Shown: positions 31,079 through 40,620, counted from the stretch's first letter. The stretch: 48,734 nt of DNA from an uncultured Ramlibacter sp. (GCF_936925435.1 NZ_CAKZHQ010000033.1:1-48734); one strand, 5' to 3'. Translations and numbers: made by a program. The notes: generated by a model from the sequence alone, not told the origin.

Positions 31079-32071
31079 ATGTCAAAGGTCAAACCGGCAC
31101 CTCTGCCTCCCGACACGGTGATTGGCGGCTACCGCGTGGTCCGCAAGCTCTCCGCAGGCGGTTTCGGCGTGGTGTATCTGGCCGTTGACAATGAGGGCCA
31201 GCAGGTCGCCGTCAAGGAATACCTGCCGTCCTCCCTGGCCACCCGCCCGCCGGGCGAGCTCTTGCCCCAGGTCCAGCCCGAAAAGCTCTCGCTGTACCGC
31301 CTGGGCCTGAAAAGCTTCTTCGAAGAAGGCCGTTCACTGGCCCAGATCTCGCACGCCTCGGTGGTGAGCGTGCTGAACTTCTTCCGCGAGAACGAGACCG
31401 TCTACATGGTGATGAACTACCTGGAGGGCGGGACCCTGCAGGACTTCATCATCACCGCGCGCGAGCTGAAAAAGCAGAAGGTCTTCCGCGAGTCGACCAT
31501 CCGCTCTCTCTTCGACGAGATCCTGCGCGGCCTGCGCATCGTGCACCAGCACAAGATGCTGCACCTGGACATCAAGCCGGCCAACATCTTCATCACCGAC
31601 GACAACAAGGCGGTGATGATCGACTTCGGCGCGGCGCGCGAGGTGCTGTCCAAGGAAGGCAACTTCATCCGTCCCATGTACACGCCCGGCTTTGCCGCGC
31701 CCGAGATGTACAGGCGCGATTCGTCGATGGGGCCGTGGACCGACATTTACGCCATCGGCGCCTGCATCTATGCCTGCATGCAGGGCTACCCGCCCAACGA
31801 TGCGCCCCAGCGGCTGGAGAAGGACAGGCTGGCCCTGGCCTTGTCGCGCCTGCGTGGCGTCTATTCCGACAACCTGATCGAGGTGGTGGAGTGGTGCATG
31901 TCGCTCGATCCGCTGTCGCGGCCGCAGTCTGTGTTCGCGCTGCAAAAGGAGCTCAGCCGCGAAGGCGAGCGCCGCTACACCAAGCTGTCGGTGGGCGAGA
32001 AGATGCGGCTGCAATTCGACAACATGGTGTCGGACGGCAAGAAAAACCTCAAACGCGCCACGTTGAAGTAA
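31079..32071 (+). CDS. Hanks-type serine/threonine protein kinase
   Basis: A 330-residue cytosolic eukaryotic-like kinase. The glycine loop is LSAGGFGVVYLA, the ATP lysine is Lys46 in VAVKEYLP, the catalytic loop is HLDIKPANIF (Asp164), the DFG is Asp182 in IDFGAAR, and the APE region is AAPEMY. The usual HRD arginine is replaced by leucine, so it is not an RD kinase and may not need activation-loop phosphorylation. No membrane or sensor domain is present. A PP2C phosphatase gene follows by 13 bases. Confidence 0.93.
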   Translation: MSKVKPAPLPPDTVIGGYRVVRKLSAGGFGVVYLAVDNEGQQVAVKEYLPSSLATRPPGELLPQVQPEKLSLYRLGLKSFFEEGRSLAQISHASVVSVLNFFRENETVYMVMNYLEGGTLQDFIITARELKKQKVFRESTIRSLFDEILRGLRIVHQHKMLHLDIKPANIFITDDNKAVMIDFGAAREVLSKEGNFIRPMYTPGFAAPEMYRRDSSMGPWTDIYAIGACIYACMQGYPPNDAPQRLEKDRLALALSRLRGVYSDNLIEVVEWCMSLDPLSRPQSVFALQKELSREGERRYTKLSVGEKMRLQFDNMVSDGKKNLKRATLK

Positions 32072-32084
32072 GGTAGGCCAGTCG

Positions 32085-32987
32085 ATGAAATTCTCCGTCT
32101 TCCAGATCAGCCGCAGGGGCGGCCGCGAGAAGAACGAAGACCGCATGGGTTACTGCTACACGCGCGAGTCGGGCCTGTTCGTGCTGGCCGATGGCATGGG
32201 CGGCCACCCCGAGGGCGAGGTGGCGGCCCAGCTGGCGCTGCAGACCATCTCCGCGCTGTACCAGAAGGAAGCCCGGCCCCTGGTCAAGGACGTGACCGAA
32301 TTCCTGGCCGCGTCGCTGATGGCGGCGCACCACCAGATCATCCGTTACGCCAGCGAAAAAGGCATGCTGGACACGCCGCGCACGACCCTGGTGGCTGCCG
32401 TGGTGCAGGGCAACACGGCGACCTGGGTGCATTGCGGCGACTCGCGCCTGTACGTGGTGCGCGACGGCGAGCTGCTGACCCGCACGCGCGACCATTCCTA
32501 CCTGGAGCAGCAGGGCTCGGCCGTGGTCGGCATGGACCGCATCAACCGCAACATCCTGTTCACCTGCCTGGGCTCGCCCACCAAGCCGGTCTTCGACGTT
32601 ACCGGACCGGTCACGCTGCAGCAGGGCGACAAGGTCCTGCTGTGCTCGGACGGCCTGTGGGGCAGCCTCAACGACAACGACATCGTGCGCCACCTGACGA
32701 CGCAGCCGGTGTCCGACGCGGTGCCCGACCTGGTCGAGGCAGCGCTGCGTAACGGCGGCGAGCACTCGGACAACGTGACGGTGATCGCCTTCGAGTGGGA
32801 AACCCCCGACACTTTTGAATCCACCCGGGGCATCTCCACCGACAGCATCAGCGACGGTGTGTTTGCCTCGACCATCCAGGCCGGCGTGCTCGACACCATG
32901 GTCGAAGACCTCGACGACGCCGCCATCGAGCGGTCCATCGCCGAGATCAACGAAGCCATCAAGCGCTCGGCTGCCCGTAGATCCTGA
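32085..32987 (+). CDS. PP2C-family serine/threonine phosphatase
   Basis: A 300-residue PPM phosphatase with metal-binding Asp19 (KNEDR) and Asp36 (ADGMGGH), the CGDSRLYVVRDG strand, CSDGLWG, and HSDNVTVI. The catalytic domain ends near residue 240. The last 60 residues form an acidic/helical tail (MVEDLDDAAIERSIAEINEA), unusual for the core family. It is the likely antagonist of the kinase encoded 13 bases upstream. Confidence 0.93.
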   Translation: MKFSVFQISRRGGREKNEDRMGYCYTRESGLFVLADGMGGHPEGEVAAQLALQTISALYQKEARPLVKDVTEFLAASLMAAHHQIIRYASEKGMLDTPRTTLVAAVVQGNTATWVHCGDSRLYVVRDGELLTRTRDHSYLEQQGSAVVGMDRINRNILFTCLGSPTKPVFDVTGPVTLQQGDKVLLCSDGLWGSLNDNDIVRHLTTQPVSDAVPDLVEAALRNGGEHSDNVTVIAFEWETPDTFESTRGISTDSISDGVFASTIQAGVLDTMVEDLDDAAIERSIAEINEAIKRSAARRS

Positions 32988-32996
32988 AACCCGAAA

Positions 32997-33725
32997 ATGA
33001 CTGAATTTGCAAGAAGCGGTGGCCGTGCCGCCGACCAGCTGCGCCCCATCCGCATCACGCGCGGCTTCACCATCCATGCCGAAGGCTCGGTGCTGATCGA
33101 GTTCGGCGACACACGCGTGCTGTGCACCGCCTCGGTCGAAGACCGGGTGCCGCCGCACAAGCGTGGCAGCGGCGAAGGCTGGGTGACGGCAGAGTACGGC
33201 ATGCTGCCGCGCGCCACCCACACCCGCAGCGACCGTGAGGCCGCACGGGGCAAGCAGAGCGGCCGCACGCAGGAAATCCAGCGCCTGATCGGCCGCTCCA
33301 TGCGGGCCGTGTTCGACCTCAAGGCCCTGGGCGAGCGCACCATCCACCTGGACTGCGACGTGCTGCAGGCCGACGGCGGCACCCGCACGGCCGCCATCAC
33401 CGGCGCCTTTGTCGCCGCACAGGATGCGGTCAACAAGCTGCTGGCCGACAAGAAGCTCACTGCCTCGCCCATCACCGGGCCGGTGGCGGCAGTCTCGGTG
33501 GGCATCGTCCAGGGCCTGCCCCTGCTCGACCTGGAGTACATCGAGGACGTGGCCTGCGACACCGACATGAACGTGGTGATGACAGGCGCCGGCCATTTCG
33601 TCGAAGTGCAGGGCACGGCCGAGGGCGTGGCCTTCACCCGCACCGAGATGGACGAGTTGCTGCGCCTGGCCGAAAAGGGCATCGCCGAACTGGTGCTTCT
33701 GCAACAGCGCGCGCTATCGAACTGA
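32997..33725 (+). CDS. rph: Ribonuclease PH
   Basis: A 242-residue phosphorolytic 3'-5' exoribonuclease that trims tRNA and rRNA ends. [20 protein letters not shown] and [20 protein letters not shown] carry the phosphate- and RNA-binding residues. [20 protein letters not shown] matches the family core. It starts 9 bases after the phosphatase gene. A 17-base dispersed repeat covers its stop codon. Confidence 0.96.
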   Translation: MTEFARSGGRAADQLRPIRITRGFTIHAEGSVLIEFGDTRVLCTASVEDRVPPHKRGSGEGWVTAEYGMLPRATHTRSDREAARGKQSGRTQEIQRLIGRSMRAVFDLKALGERTIHLDCDVLQADGGTRTAAITGAFVAAQDAVNKLLADKKLTASPITGPVAAVSVGIVQGLPLLDLEYIEDVACDTDMNVVMTGAGHFVEVQGTAEGVAFTRTEMDELLRLAEKGIAELVLLQQRALSN

Positions 33726-33729
33726 TAGC
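33713..33729. repeat. 17-base dispersed inverted repeat, copy 5
   Basis: The sequence is GCTATCGAACTGATAGC with 6-base arms GCTATC/GATAGC. It contains the TGA stop of rph, encoding the last residues A-L-S-N before it. Confidence 0.6.
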
Positions 33730-33764
33730 TACTGAGGCCCGTTTCACGGGGGCTAGGGGTCGAT

Positions 33765-34373
33765 TTGATTTCAAAGATTGTGCTGGCGTCGAACAACCGC
33801 GGCAAGCTTGCCGAGTTGCAGGCCATGCTGGCGCCGCTGGGCGTGGAGCTGCTGCGCCAGGGGGATCTGGGCATCCCAGAGGCCGAAGAGCCTTTCCGCA
33901 CCTTCGTCGAGAACGCGCTGGCCAAGGCCCGCCATGCGGCCCAGGCCAGCGGCCTGCCGGCGCTGGCCGATGACGCCGGCCTGTGCGTCGAGGCCTTTGG
34001 CGGCCTGCCCGGCGTGGACACGGCTTTCTATGCGACGCAGTTCGGCTACGCCAAGGGCGATGACACCAATGTGCGGGCGCTGCTCGAGCAGATGGCGCAG
34101 GTTGCCGACCGCCGCGCGGCGCTGGTCAGCACCCTGGTGGCCGTGCGCACGCCGCAAGACCCCGAGCCGCTGATCGCGGTGGGCCGGGTGCGCGGCGAGA
34201 TCGCGCGCGAGCCTGTGGGCAGCAATGGCTTCGGCTTCGACCCGGTGATGTTCATTCCCGAGTTCGGCCAGACCTTCGCCCAGCTGCCGCTGGAAGTGAA
34301 GAACGCGCACAGCCACCGCGGCCAGGCCGCGCGGCAGATGCTGGCGCTGATGCGCGAGCGCTGGCTGCCATGA
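33765..34373 (+). CDS. rdgB: dITP/XTP pyrophosphatase
   Basis: RdgB (HAM1 family) hydrolyses non-canonical purine NTPs such as dITP and XTP to monophosphates. The 202-residue protein has VLASNNRGKLAEL, the catalytic ADDAGLCVEAFGGLPGVDTA region, and GSNGFGFDPVMF. The start is a TTG at 33765, preceded by AGGGG; no nearby ATG precedes the conserved first strand. It overlaps hemW by 4 bases. Confidence 0.95.
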   Translation: MISKIVLASNNRGKLAELQAMLAPLGVELLRQGDLGIPEAEEPFRTFVENALAKARHAAQASGLPALADDAGLCVEAFGGLPGVDTAFYATQFGYAKGDDTNVRALLEQMAQVADRRAALVSTLVAVRTPQDPEPLIAVGRVRGEIAREPVGSNGFGFDPVMFIPEFGQTFAQLPLEVKNAHSHRGQAARQMLALMRERWLP

Positions 34374-35599
34374 TTCCCATCGTGCCGGCGTCCCCGGCCG
34401 CGCCCGGGCCCAAGGACATCCAGCACTACATGCGGCCCGGCACGCTGCAGCTGGGCGCGTTGCCGCCGCTGTCGCTCTACGTGCACCTGCCCTGGTGCCT
34501 GAAGAAGTGCCCTTACTGCGACTTCAACTCGCACGAGATGCGCGCGGCTGAAATGCCAGAGCAGCGCTACCTCGATGCCCTGGTGGCCGACCTGGAAGCG
34601 GCCTTGCCCCTGATCTGGGGCCGCACCATCCACAGCATCTTCATCGGCGGCGGCACGCCCAGCCTGTTCTCACCGCAGGCCATCGACCGCCTGCTGGGCG
34701 ACATCCGTGCCCGGCTCAAGCTGGAGCCCGATTGCGAGATCACGCTGGAGGCCAATCCCGGCACCTTCGAGAAGGACCGCTTCAAGGCCTTTCGGTCCGC
34801 CGGCGTGACACGCCTGTCGGTCGGTGTGCAAAGCTTCAACGACGCCCACTTGCAGGCGCTGGGCCGGGTGCACGACCGGGCCCAGGCCATCGCGGCGCTG
34901 GAAGAGGCGGCCCAGTCTTTCGACACTTTCAACCTGGACCTGATGTACGCCCTGCCGGGCCAGACCCTGGACCAGCTGGAGCAGGACCTGGCCCAGGCCA
35001 TGGCGATGATGCCGCCGCACCTCTCGGTCTACCACCTGACCATCGAGCCCAACACCTACTTCGCCAAGTTTCCGCCGCAGATTCCCGAGGACGACCTGGC
35101 CTACGCGATGCTGGACCGCATCACCGAGGTGACGACCGGCGCTGGCATGGAGCGCTACGAGATTTCGGCTTATGCGAAGCCCGGCCACCGTTGCTGGCAC
35201 AACCTCAATTACTGGCAGTTCGGCGACTACCTGGGAATCGGCGCGGGCGCGCACAGCAAACTCAGTTTCGCCCACCGCGTGGTGCGCCAGGTGCGCTACC
35301 GCGATCCCAAGCTGTACATGGACAAGGCCCTGGCCGGCCAGGCGCGGGCGCAGGACGACGAGGTGGCGCGCGCCGAACTGCCCTTCGAGTTCATGCTCAA
35401 TGCGCTGCGCCTGCGCCAGGGCTTTGCCGTGCAGCAGTTTGCCGAGCGCACGGGCCTGCCGCTGACCGCCATCGAGGCGGCGCTGCAGCAGGCCGAGGAC
35501 AAGGGCCTGATCGAGCGCGGCCTGGCGCGCATCCGGCCGACCGAGCGAGGCTTCGATTTTCTGAGCGACCTGCAGTCGCTGTTTCTGGCGGACGCGTGA
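34370..35599 (+). CDS. hemW: Radical SAM haem chaperone HemW
   Basis: A 409-residue radical SAM protein with cluster cysteines C43, C47 and C50 in CLKKCPYC. The motif HNLNYW is the HemW haem-binding signature, and the true coproporphyrinogen dehydrogenase cysteine pattern of HemN is absent. It is probably a haem-delivery protein rather than the old HemN-like annotation. The SAM-binding GGGTPSLF is present. Confidence 0.94.
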   Translation: MIPIVPASPAAPGPKDIQHYMRPGTLQLGALPPLSLYVHLPWCLKKCPYCDFNSHEMRAAEMPEQRYLDALVADLEAALPLIWGRTIHSIFIGGGTPSLFSPQAIDRLLGDIRARLKLEPDCEITLEANPGTFEKDRFKAFRSAGVTRLSVGVQSFNDAHLQALGRVHDRAQAIAALEEAAQSFDTFNLDLMYALPGQTLDQLEQDLAQAMAMMPPHLSVYHLTIEPNTYFAKFPPQIPEDDLAYAMLDRITEVTTGAGMERYEISAYAKPGHRCWHNLNYWQFGDYLGIGAGAHSKLSFAHRVVRQVRYRDPKLYMDKALAGQARAQDDEVARAELPFEFMLNALRLRQGFAVQQFAERTGLPLTAIEAALQQAEDKGLIERGLARIRPTERGFDFLSDLQSLFLADA

Positions 35600-35641
35600 T
35601 GTTTCGCTTTCCAAGTTTTCCCACGTAAACTCGCCCTGTCC

Positions 35642-35676
35642 CCCGCTCGGTGGACTTAGTTGTTCCACCGAGTGGG
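35642..35676. other. Strong hairpin upstream of the RTX-repeat gene
   Basis: CCCGCTCGGTGGA pairs with TCCACCGAGTGGG over 13 base pairs with one G-T, around a nine-base loop. There is no T tract on either strand, so a simple terminator is unlikely. It falls between the hemW stop and the next start, and may stabilise or regulate the 5' leader of the repeat-protein mRNA. Confidence 0.6.
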
Positions 35677-35721
35677 CGCTTGCGTGCAACGCGATGGGCC
35701 TGCTCTTCTTGCAAGGTTGCA

Positions 35722-38700
35722 ATGGCCATCACCACCCCCCAGTTGCTTGAGCTCTATCTGGCCTATTTCGGCCGTCCGCCGGATGTGGGGGGCGTGCAGT
35801 TTTATTCGTCGGGCAAGCATGCGCTGGAGGACGTGGTGCGCGGCTTCAGCGCGTCGCCCGAGTCGGTGGCCTTGCATGGCAGCACGTTCGGCGCGGCCCA
35901 GATCAACGCGATCTACCAGAACCTGTTCAACCGCGATGCCGAGCCGGCGGGCCAGCTGTACTGGCAGCAGGAAGTCAACGCCGGGCGCATCAGCCCCGCG
36001 CAGGTCGCGCTGGCGATCCTCAACGGCGCGCAAAACGCCGACAAGACGGCGGTGCTCAACAAGCTGGCGCTGGCGCGAGCCTTCCTGGAGCAGCTTGACA
36101 CCGTCGCGGAGATCGCCGGCTATGCGGGCGCGAACCCGGCGGCGGCGGCGCGCAGCTTCCTCCAAACCGTGGATGCATCCGAGGCCAGCCTGGCCACCGC
36201 GCTGGCGGCACTGCAGGCCAAGCTCATTCTGATCACGGGCGCCGGACAGACCCTGCCGGTCGCGCCGCCTGCAACGCCAGCCCCCACTTTCGCCGTCAGC
36301 AAGGACGGCGGCAACATCGTCTCCTTCAGCGCCGCCGGCGCGCAGATCGACGTGACCGAGGCGGGGGGCGGCAGCTTCACCTTCACCAGCGGTGGCGCCT
36401 CCGGCAGCGCCATTGCGCCCATCACTGGCATCGCCGTGCCTGTGGGCACGACGCTCAACATCAGCAGCACGCTGGCGACGGGCAAGGCCTTCAGCGGCGC
36501 CGGCACGGCGCTGGTCATTGCGAACGCGACCGGTGAAGACCTGACGGCCTTCAACGCCACCGGCGTCAGCGGCCTGCAGCTGAACACAGGCCAGAGCTAC
36601 ACCCTCACAGCGGCGCAAGCGGCAATCGCCAGGATCGGCGCCGGCGGCGTCATTGGCACGCTCACCGATGCCGGTACGACCACAGTCCGCGACACCCTGG
36701 CGGCCCTGGGCAATGGCGTGGCCACCGCCCTCAAGGCCGCTGGCGCCGACAGCGTGATCGCCTCCGCTGCCACGGGCGCCGACATCTCGGCCATCACCGT
36801 GGCCGGCATCGACGGCATCACCCTGGCCAGCGGGCAGAACTACACCATGACGGCGGCACAGGCCGCGTTGGCGACCGCTGCGCCGGGCGCACAGGCGGTG
36901 ACCCTGACCACCGTGGCCAGCGGCACGCTCAACACCAACATCGAATCCTTTGTCCTGGGCAACTTCGCCAACAACGTGACGCTGGGTGCGGCCGCGCAGA
37001 ACATCAGCAGCGCGGCCGGCACGGCGACCACGTTGAACCTCGGCGGCAGCACCGCAACCGGCACCTATGCCTTGGCCAACGCGGCCGACGTGCTGGTTGC
37101 CACCGACGGCGCCAACATCGCTGCGGCCACCACGACCTCGGTCGAGCTCCTCACGCTGGCCGGCGCCATCACCATGACGGCGGCCCAGTACAGCGCCTTC
37201 AACAGCGGCGGCATCACCGCTGGCGGCGCCAGCGACAGGATCATCCTGACGACGGCGCTCACCGGTGGCGAGGTCCTGAATGCGGCGGTGGAGAAGTTCA
37301 CCCTGGCCGCGACAAACAACTCCGCCACTCTGGGCGCGGCGCAGTCCATCAATGCGCAAGCCCTGGCCGCCGGCCAGACGCTGGCACTGTCGGGCGCCTT
37401 CACGGCCAGCGTGACGCTGACGGCCGGCAACCTCGAGGCCGGCTCCACGGGCAGCACCACGGTGATGGGCGGGACCGGGGACAATACCATCTCATTGGGC
37501 AGCGGCAACGACACCGTCGACGCCGGCGGTGGCGCGGACATCATCACCGGCGGGGACGGCATCGACACCCTCAACGGACAGAGCGGAGACGACAGCTTTC
37601 TCTACGCATCGATGGCCCAGTTCCTCACAAGCTACAGGGTGGTCGACCAGATCGACGGTGGCGCCGACAACGACGCGGTGGTGATCAATTTCGACAATGT
37701 CAGGATCGATCGCAGCTCCGACCTCCAGCGCATGACCAATGTGGAGCAACTCAAGGCGCAATCGCAGTCGACGGCCCGGCGCGTCCACGACATCGCCGTC
37801 AACTCCGAGGTCAAGCTGGGCAGCCTGACCACCATCGACCTGTCGGGCGACACCGCGAACAACTCCAGCGGTGCCTTCGATCTGCGGGACGTCACCCGGG
37901 ACATGACGCTCAAGGGCGTGGGCACCGGCACCAACAGTTTCATCTGTGGCTCCGGCGCGGACACGCTGGTCGGCGGGAACAGCACCGACGTTTTTTACTA
38001 TTTGAACGCGGGCTCGTTCATTTCCGGCAATGCGGTGGTGGACCGCCTCGATGGAGGCGGCGGCAACGATTCCATCGTCGTCGACGACAGCTTCAGCATT
38101 GGCAGCGCGCAGTCGCTGGCGCGCATCACGAATATAGAGATCCTGCGCACCCTGTCCCAGAACATGGTCGTCCACAACTATTCGCTCACATTCCAGGCCG
38201 ATGCCAACCTGGGGTCCATCAGCAAGATCGAGCTGGCGAGCGACCAGGCCTCAGGGTCCACAGCGACGGTCGACCTCTCGGGCCTTACCCGCGGGATGAC
38301 GGTGACCGGCGTGGCCAAGGGCAGCAACACCATCACCGGTGGCTCGGGCGCGGACAGCCTGACGGGAGGTGAAGTCACCAGCATCTTGCGCGGAGGCGGT
38401 GGCAACGACAGCATCGCCACATCCACCAGCGGCGCCACGACCTATGTGTTCGAAGCCAGCGGCAGCGCCAATGGCGTGGATACCTTGACCGGGGTGCGCA
38501 CCAACGGAACCTTCAGTTTCTCGGCGTTTCTCGGCACTTCGTCGTTGAACAATGCCGCCGTCGATTCCACCCTGATCGGCTCCGCGCTGGTCTTGACGGG
38601 CGGCCTGAACATCGGCGTGCGTTACGGCAGCGCGACCCTGACCGCAGCCAATATTCTGGCGGCGGCCGACGGCGGTGTGGCCGGCGAGGTGGTCGTGGCC

Positions 38701-38883
38701 AATGGTGGCAAGGCGGTCGTCTTCTCTTTCTCTGAAACTACAGCTGGCAGCAGCGCCAACGGCTCCATCTACTACGTGGAAGACACCACCGGCGCGCGGG
38801 ACTTCGCCGTGACCTTGGTGGGAACGATGACGGGCAGTGCCGCCACCATCACTGACATGGCGAGCGCGGTCGGATACCTCTAG
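35722..38883 (+). CDS. DUF4214 and RTX calcium-repeat protein, S-layer/adhesin-like
   Basis: A 1053-residue protein. DUF4214-type segments occupy about residues 5-110 (LELYLAYFGRPPD and LFNRDAEPAGQLYWQQEV). A long Ala/Thr/Ser/Gly-rich beta region follows, with repeated LxSGQxYTxTAAQAA units near residues 300 and 380. RTX-type GGxGxDxL motifs lie at about 582-625, 742-755, 774-785 and 873-905. There is no Sec signal peptide, which fits type I secretion from a C-terminal signal. The composition and order recall Caulobacter RsaA. No export ABC, MFP or TolC gene is in the window. Confidence 0.88.
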   Translation: MAITTPQLLELYLAYFGRPPDVGGVQFYSSGKHALEDVVRGFSASPESVALHGSTFGAAQINAIYQNLFNRDAEPAGQLYWQQEVNAGRISPAQVALAILNGAQNADKTAVLNKLALARAFLEQLDTVAEIAGYAGANPAAAARSFLQTVDASEASLATALAALQAKLILITGAGQTLPVAPPATPAPTFAVSKDGGNIVSFSAAGAQIDVTEAGGGSFTFTSGGASGSAIAPITGIAVPVGTTLNISSTLATGKAFSGAGTALVIANATGEDLTAFNATGVSGLQLNTGQSYTLTAAQAAIARIGAGGVIGTLTDAGTTTVRDTLAALGNGVATALKAAGADSVIASAATGADISAITVAGIDGITLASGQNYTMTAAQAALATAAPGAQAVTLTTVASGTLNTNIESFVLGNFANNVTLGAAAQNISSAAGTATTLNLGGSTATGTYALANAADVLVATDGANIAAATTTSVELLTLAGAITMTAAQYSAFNSGGITAGGASDRIILTTALTGGEVLNAAVEKFTLAATNNSATLGAAQSINAQALAAGQTLALSGAFTASVTLTAGNLEAGSTGSTTVMGGTGDNTISLGSGNDTVDAGGGADIITGGDGIDTLNGQSGDDSFLYASMAQFLTSYRVVDQIDGGADNDAVVINFDNVRIDRSSDLQRMTNVEQLKAQSQSTARRVHDIAVNSEVKLGSLTTIDLSGDTANNSSGAFDLRDVTRDMTLKGVGTGTNSFICGSGADTLVGGNSTDVFYYLNAGSFISGNAVVDRLDGGGGNDSIVVDDSFSIGSAQSLARITNIEILRTLSQNMVVHNYSLTFQADANLGSISKIELASDQASGSTATVDLSGLTRGMTVTGVAKGSNTITGGSGADSLTGGEVTSILRGGGGNDSIATSTSGATTYVFEASGSANGVDTLTGVRTNGTFSFSAFLGTSSLNNAAVDSTLIGSALVLTGGLNIGVRYGSATLTAANILAAADGGVAGEVVVANGGKAVVFSFSETTAGSSANGSIYYVEDTTGARDFAVTLVGTMTGSAATITDMASAVGYL

Positions 38884-39000
38884 GAGGGGCGTGATTTGCT
38901 GGCGTCGGAGGATGCCGGCCGGACAGGGGCTGCAGTCCTACAAGCGCGCGGCCGGCCGCGCACCAGCATGGGCGGACTTCAACACTGCGGAGAGACCACC

Positions 39001-39165
39001 ATGCCCCAATCCAGCAAAGACGCCAAGGGCGGCAAGACGCACGCCAAGAAAGACACGCACGCCAGCGGCGGCGCTTCGGCGGCGGCACAGAGGAAAGCCG
39101 CAAGCAAGCCATCGGGTTCACCCACAGGGCCACAAAAGCACGGCGAGAAGAAGACCACCAACTAG
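39001..39165 (+). CDS. Small Lys/Ser/Ala-rich basic protein
   Basis: A 54-residue low-complexity protein with many Lys and Ser/Ala residues, ending KHGEKKTTN. There is no recognised domain; sequence such as DAKGGKTHAKKDTHASGGAS suggests disorder and possible nucleic-acid binding. A GGAGAG ribosome site 6 bases before the ATG supports translation. An in-frame start at 38896 would add an N-terminus without similar support. Confidence 0.55.
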   Translation: MPQSSKDAKGGKTHAKKDTHASGGASAAAQRKAASKPSGSPTGPQKHGEKKTTN

Positions 39166-39185
39166 GAGCCGCGCAGGCTGTGGTC

Positions 39186-39275
39186 TGGCGGAAGCGGTGA
39201 GATTCGAACTCACGGAGGCCGCGAGGCCTCGGCGGTTTTCAAGACCGCTGGATTAAACCACTCTCCCACGCTTCC
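39186..39275 (-). tRNA. tRNA-Ser (anticodon TGA)
   Basis: A 90-base class II tRNA with encoded CCA. The acceptor pairs GGAAGCG with CGCTTCC, the anticodon stem GCGGT/ACCGC holds loop CTTGAAA (TGA), and a long variable arm is present. It lies 14 bases beyond the ureG stop on the same strand and could be co-transcribed with urease genes. Confidence 0.95.
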
Positions 39276-39289
39276 TGGGAGGCGTGATT

Positions 39290-39937
39290 TTACGCTGTGG
39301 CCAGCAGCAGGCCTTTGCTCTCGATGAAGGCGACGACCTCGGCCAGGCCCTGCTTGGTCTTGAGGTTGGTCATCACATAGGGCTTGCCGCGCCGCATGCG
39401 CTGGGTGTCTTCTTCCATCACGCCCAGATCCGCGCCCACATAAGGCGCCAGGTCGGTCTTGTTGATGACGAACAGATCGCTCTTGGTGATGCCGGGGCCG
39501 CCCTTGCGCGGGATCTTTTCGCCGGCAGCGACGTCGATCACGTAGATGGTCAGGTCCGAGAGCTCCGGGCTGAAGGTGGCGGCCAGGTTGTCGCCGCCGG
39601 ATTCCACAAACACCACGTCGGCGTCGGGAAAATCCTCCAGCATGCGGTCGATAGCTTCCAGGTTGATGGAGGCGTCCTCGCGGATGGCGGTGTGCGGGCA
39701 GCCGCCGGTCTCCACGCCCATGATGCGTTCGGCCGCCAGGGCGCCGCTGACGGTCAGCAGGCGCTGGTCTTCCTTGGTGTAGATGTCGTTGGTGATGGCC
39801 ACCAGGTCGTATTGATCGCGCATGGCCTTGCACAGCATTTCCAGCAAGGTGGTCTTGCCCGAACCGACCGGCCCGCCGATGCCCACGCGCAGTGGCGGCA
39901 GCTTCTTGGTGCGGTTGGCGATGTGGTGCATGGTCAT
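39290..39937 (-). CDS. ureG: Urease accessory GTPase UreG
   Basis: UreG hydrolyses GTP to drive nickel delivery to the urease active site. The 215-residue protein has P-loop [15 protein letters not shown], the [16 protein letters not shown] metal-binding region with its CPH motif, and the guanine-specificity NKTD motif (VINKTDLAP). It overlaps ureF by 4 bases and is the last gene of the urease operon. Confidence 0.97.
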   Translation of the reverse strand: MTMHHIANRTKKLPPLRVGIGGPVGSGKTTLLEMLCKAMRDQYDLVAITNDIYTKEDQRLLTVSGALAAERIMGVETGGCPHTAIREDASINLEAIDRMLEDFPDADVVFVESGGDNLAATFSPELSDLTIYVIDVAAGEKIPRKGGPGITKSDLFVINKTDLAPYVGADLGVMEEDTQRMRRGKPYVMTNLKTKQGLAEVVAFIESKGLLLATA

Positions 39938-40620
39938 GATCTGAACAATCTGGAGTATTGGGTTTCATGCTGGGCCGACAGGATGGCCAGCATGGGGGAA
40001 AAAGCCTGGCGGCTGTCGTCGTCCAGGCCCAGGGCATGGTCTACCGCGCCGGGGATGGCCGCCGCCAGCCGCTGCAGGATGCGCTGGCCCGAGCTCTGGC
40101 CCAGGGGCACGGACTTGAGGGCGGCCTGCGCCATATTTTCCGACCAGCCGAAGGCAAAGCACAGGAGGATGTCGCGCGCCGCAGCGCCGCCACTGGAGGC
40201 TGCCAGCGCGAAGGCGACGGGGTAGGTCAGCGGCTGGGTGGCCCGCAGTGCTTGCTCGGGATGGACAGACTTGAGCCACTCCACCAGGGAGCGCCCCATC
40301 TGCACCGTCTGCGCGCGCAGTTCGCTGGTTTCCCGCGTCTGCAGTACCCAGGCATCGAGCTGGGCGATGCGCGCCATGTCTTGCGCGCGCCAGGCTGTCA
40401 CGGCCTGCGCGACGACAGCGAGGTCAGAGCGCGCCAGGCTAGTGTGCAACTGGTCCTCGAGCCAAAGCGCTGCCGTGTCTTCGTTGCTGACCAGGCCTGC
40501 GTCGACCGCGGCCTCCAGCCCTTCGGAATACGAGAAACCGCCCACCGGCAGGGCCGGCGAGGCCAGCCAGATCAGCTGCAGCAGCGCGGCGTCAGTGGTG
40601 ATGGTGGCCGCCGTGCTCAT
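39934..40620 (-). CDS. ureF: Urease accessory protein UreF
   Basis: A 228-residue all-helical UreF that joins UreD and UreG in the activation complex. The signature [16 protein letters not shown] and the conserved C-terminal region are present. Its start lies inside the ureE 3' end (29-base overlap). Confidence 0.95.
   Translation of the reverse strand: MSTAATITTDAALLQLIWLASPALPVGGFSYSEGLEAAVDAGLVSNEDTAALWLEDQLHTSLARSDLAVVAQAVTAWRAQDMARIAQLDAWVLQTRETSELRAQTVQMGRSLVEWLKSVHPEQALRATQPLTYPVAFALAASSGGAAARDILLCFAFGWSENMAQAALKSVPLGQSSGQRILQRLAAAIPGAVDHALGLDDDSRQAFSPMLAILSAQHETQYSRLFRS

Noticed and set aside
34370..35599. Coproporphyrinogen III dehydrogenase HemN
   Set aside because: The HNLNYW motif and the short N-terminus identify HemW instead.
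37460..38420. CRISPR-like repetition in the RTX gene
   Set aside because: The repeats are protein-level glycine/aspartate motifs in frame, without constant repeats and unique spacers.
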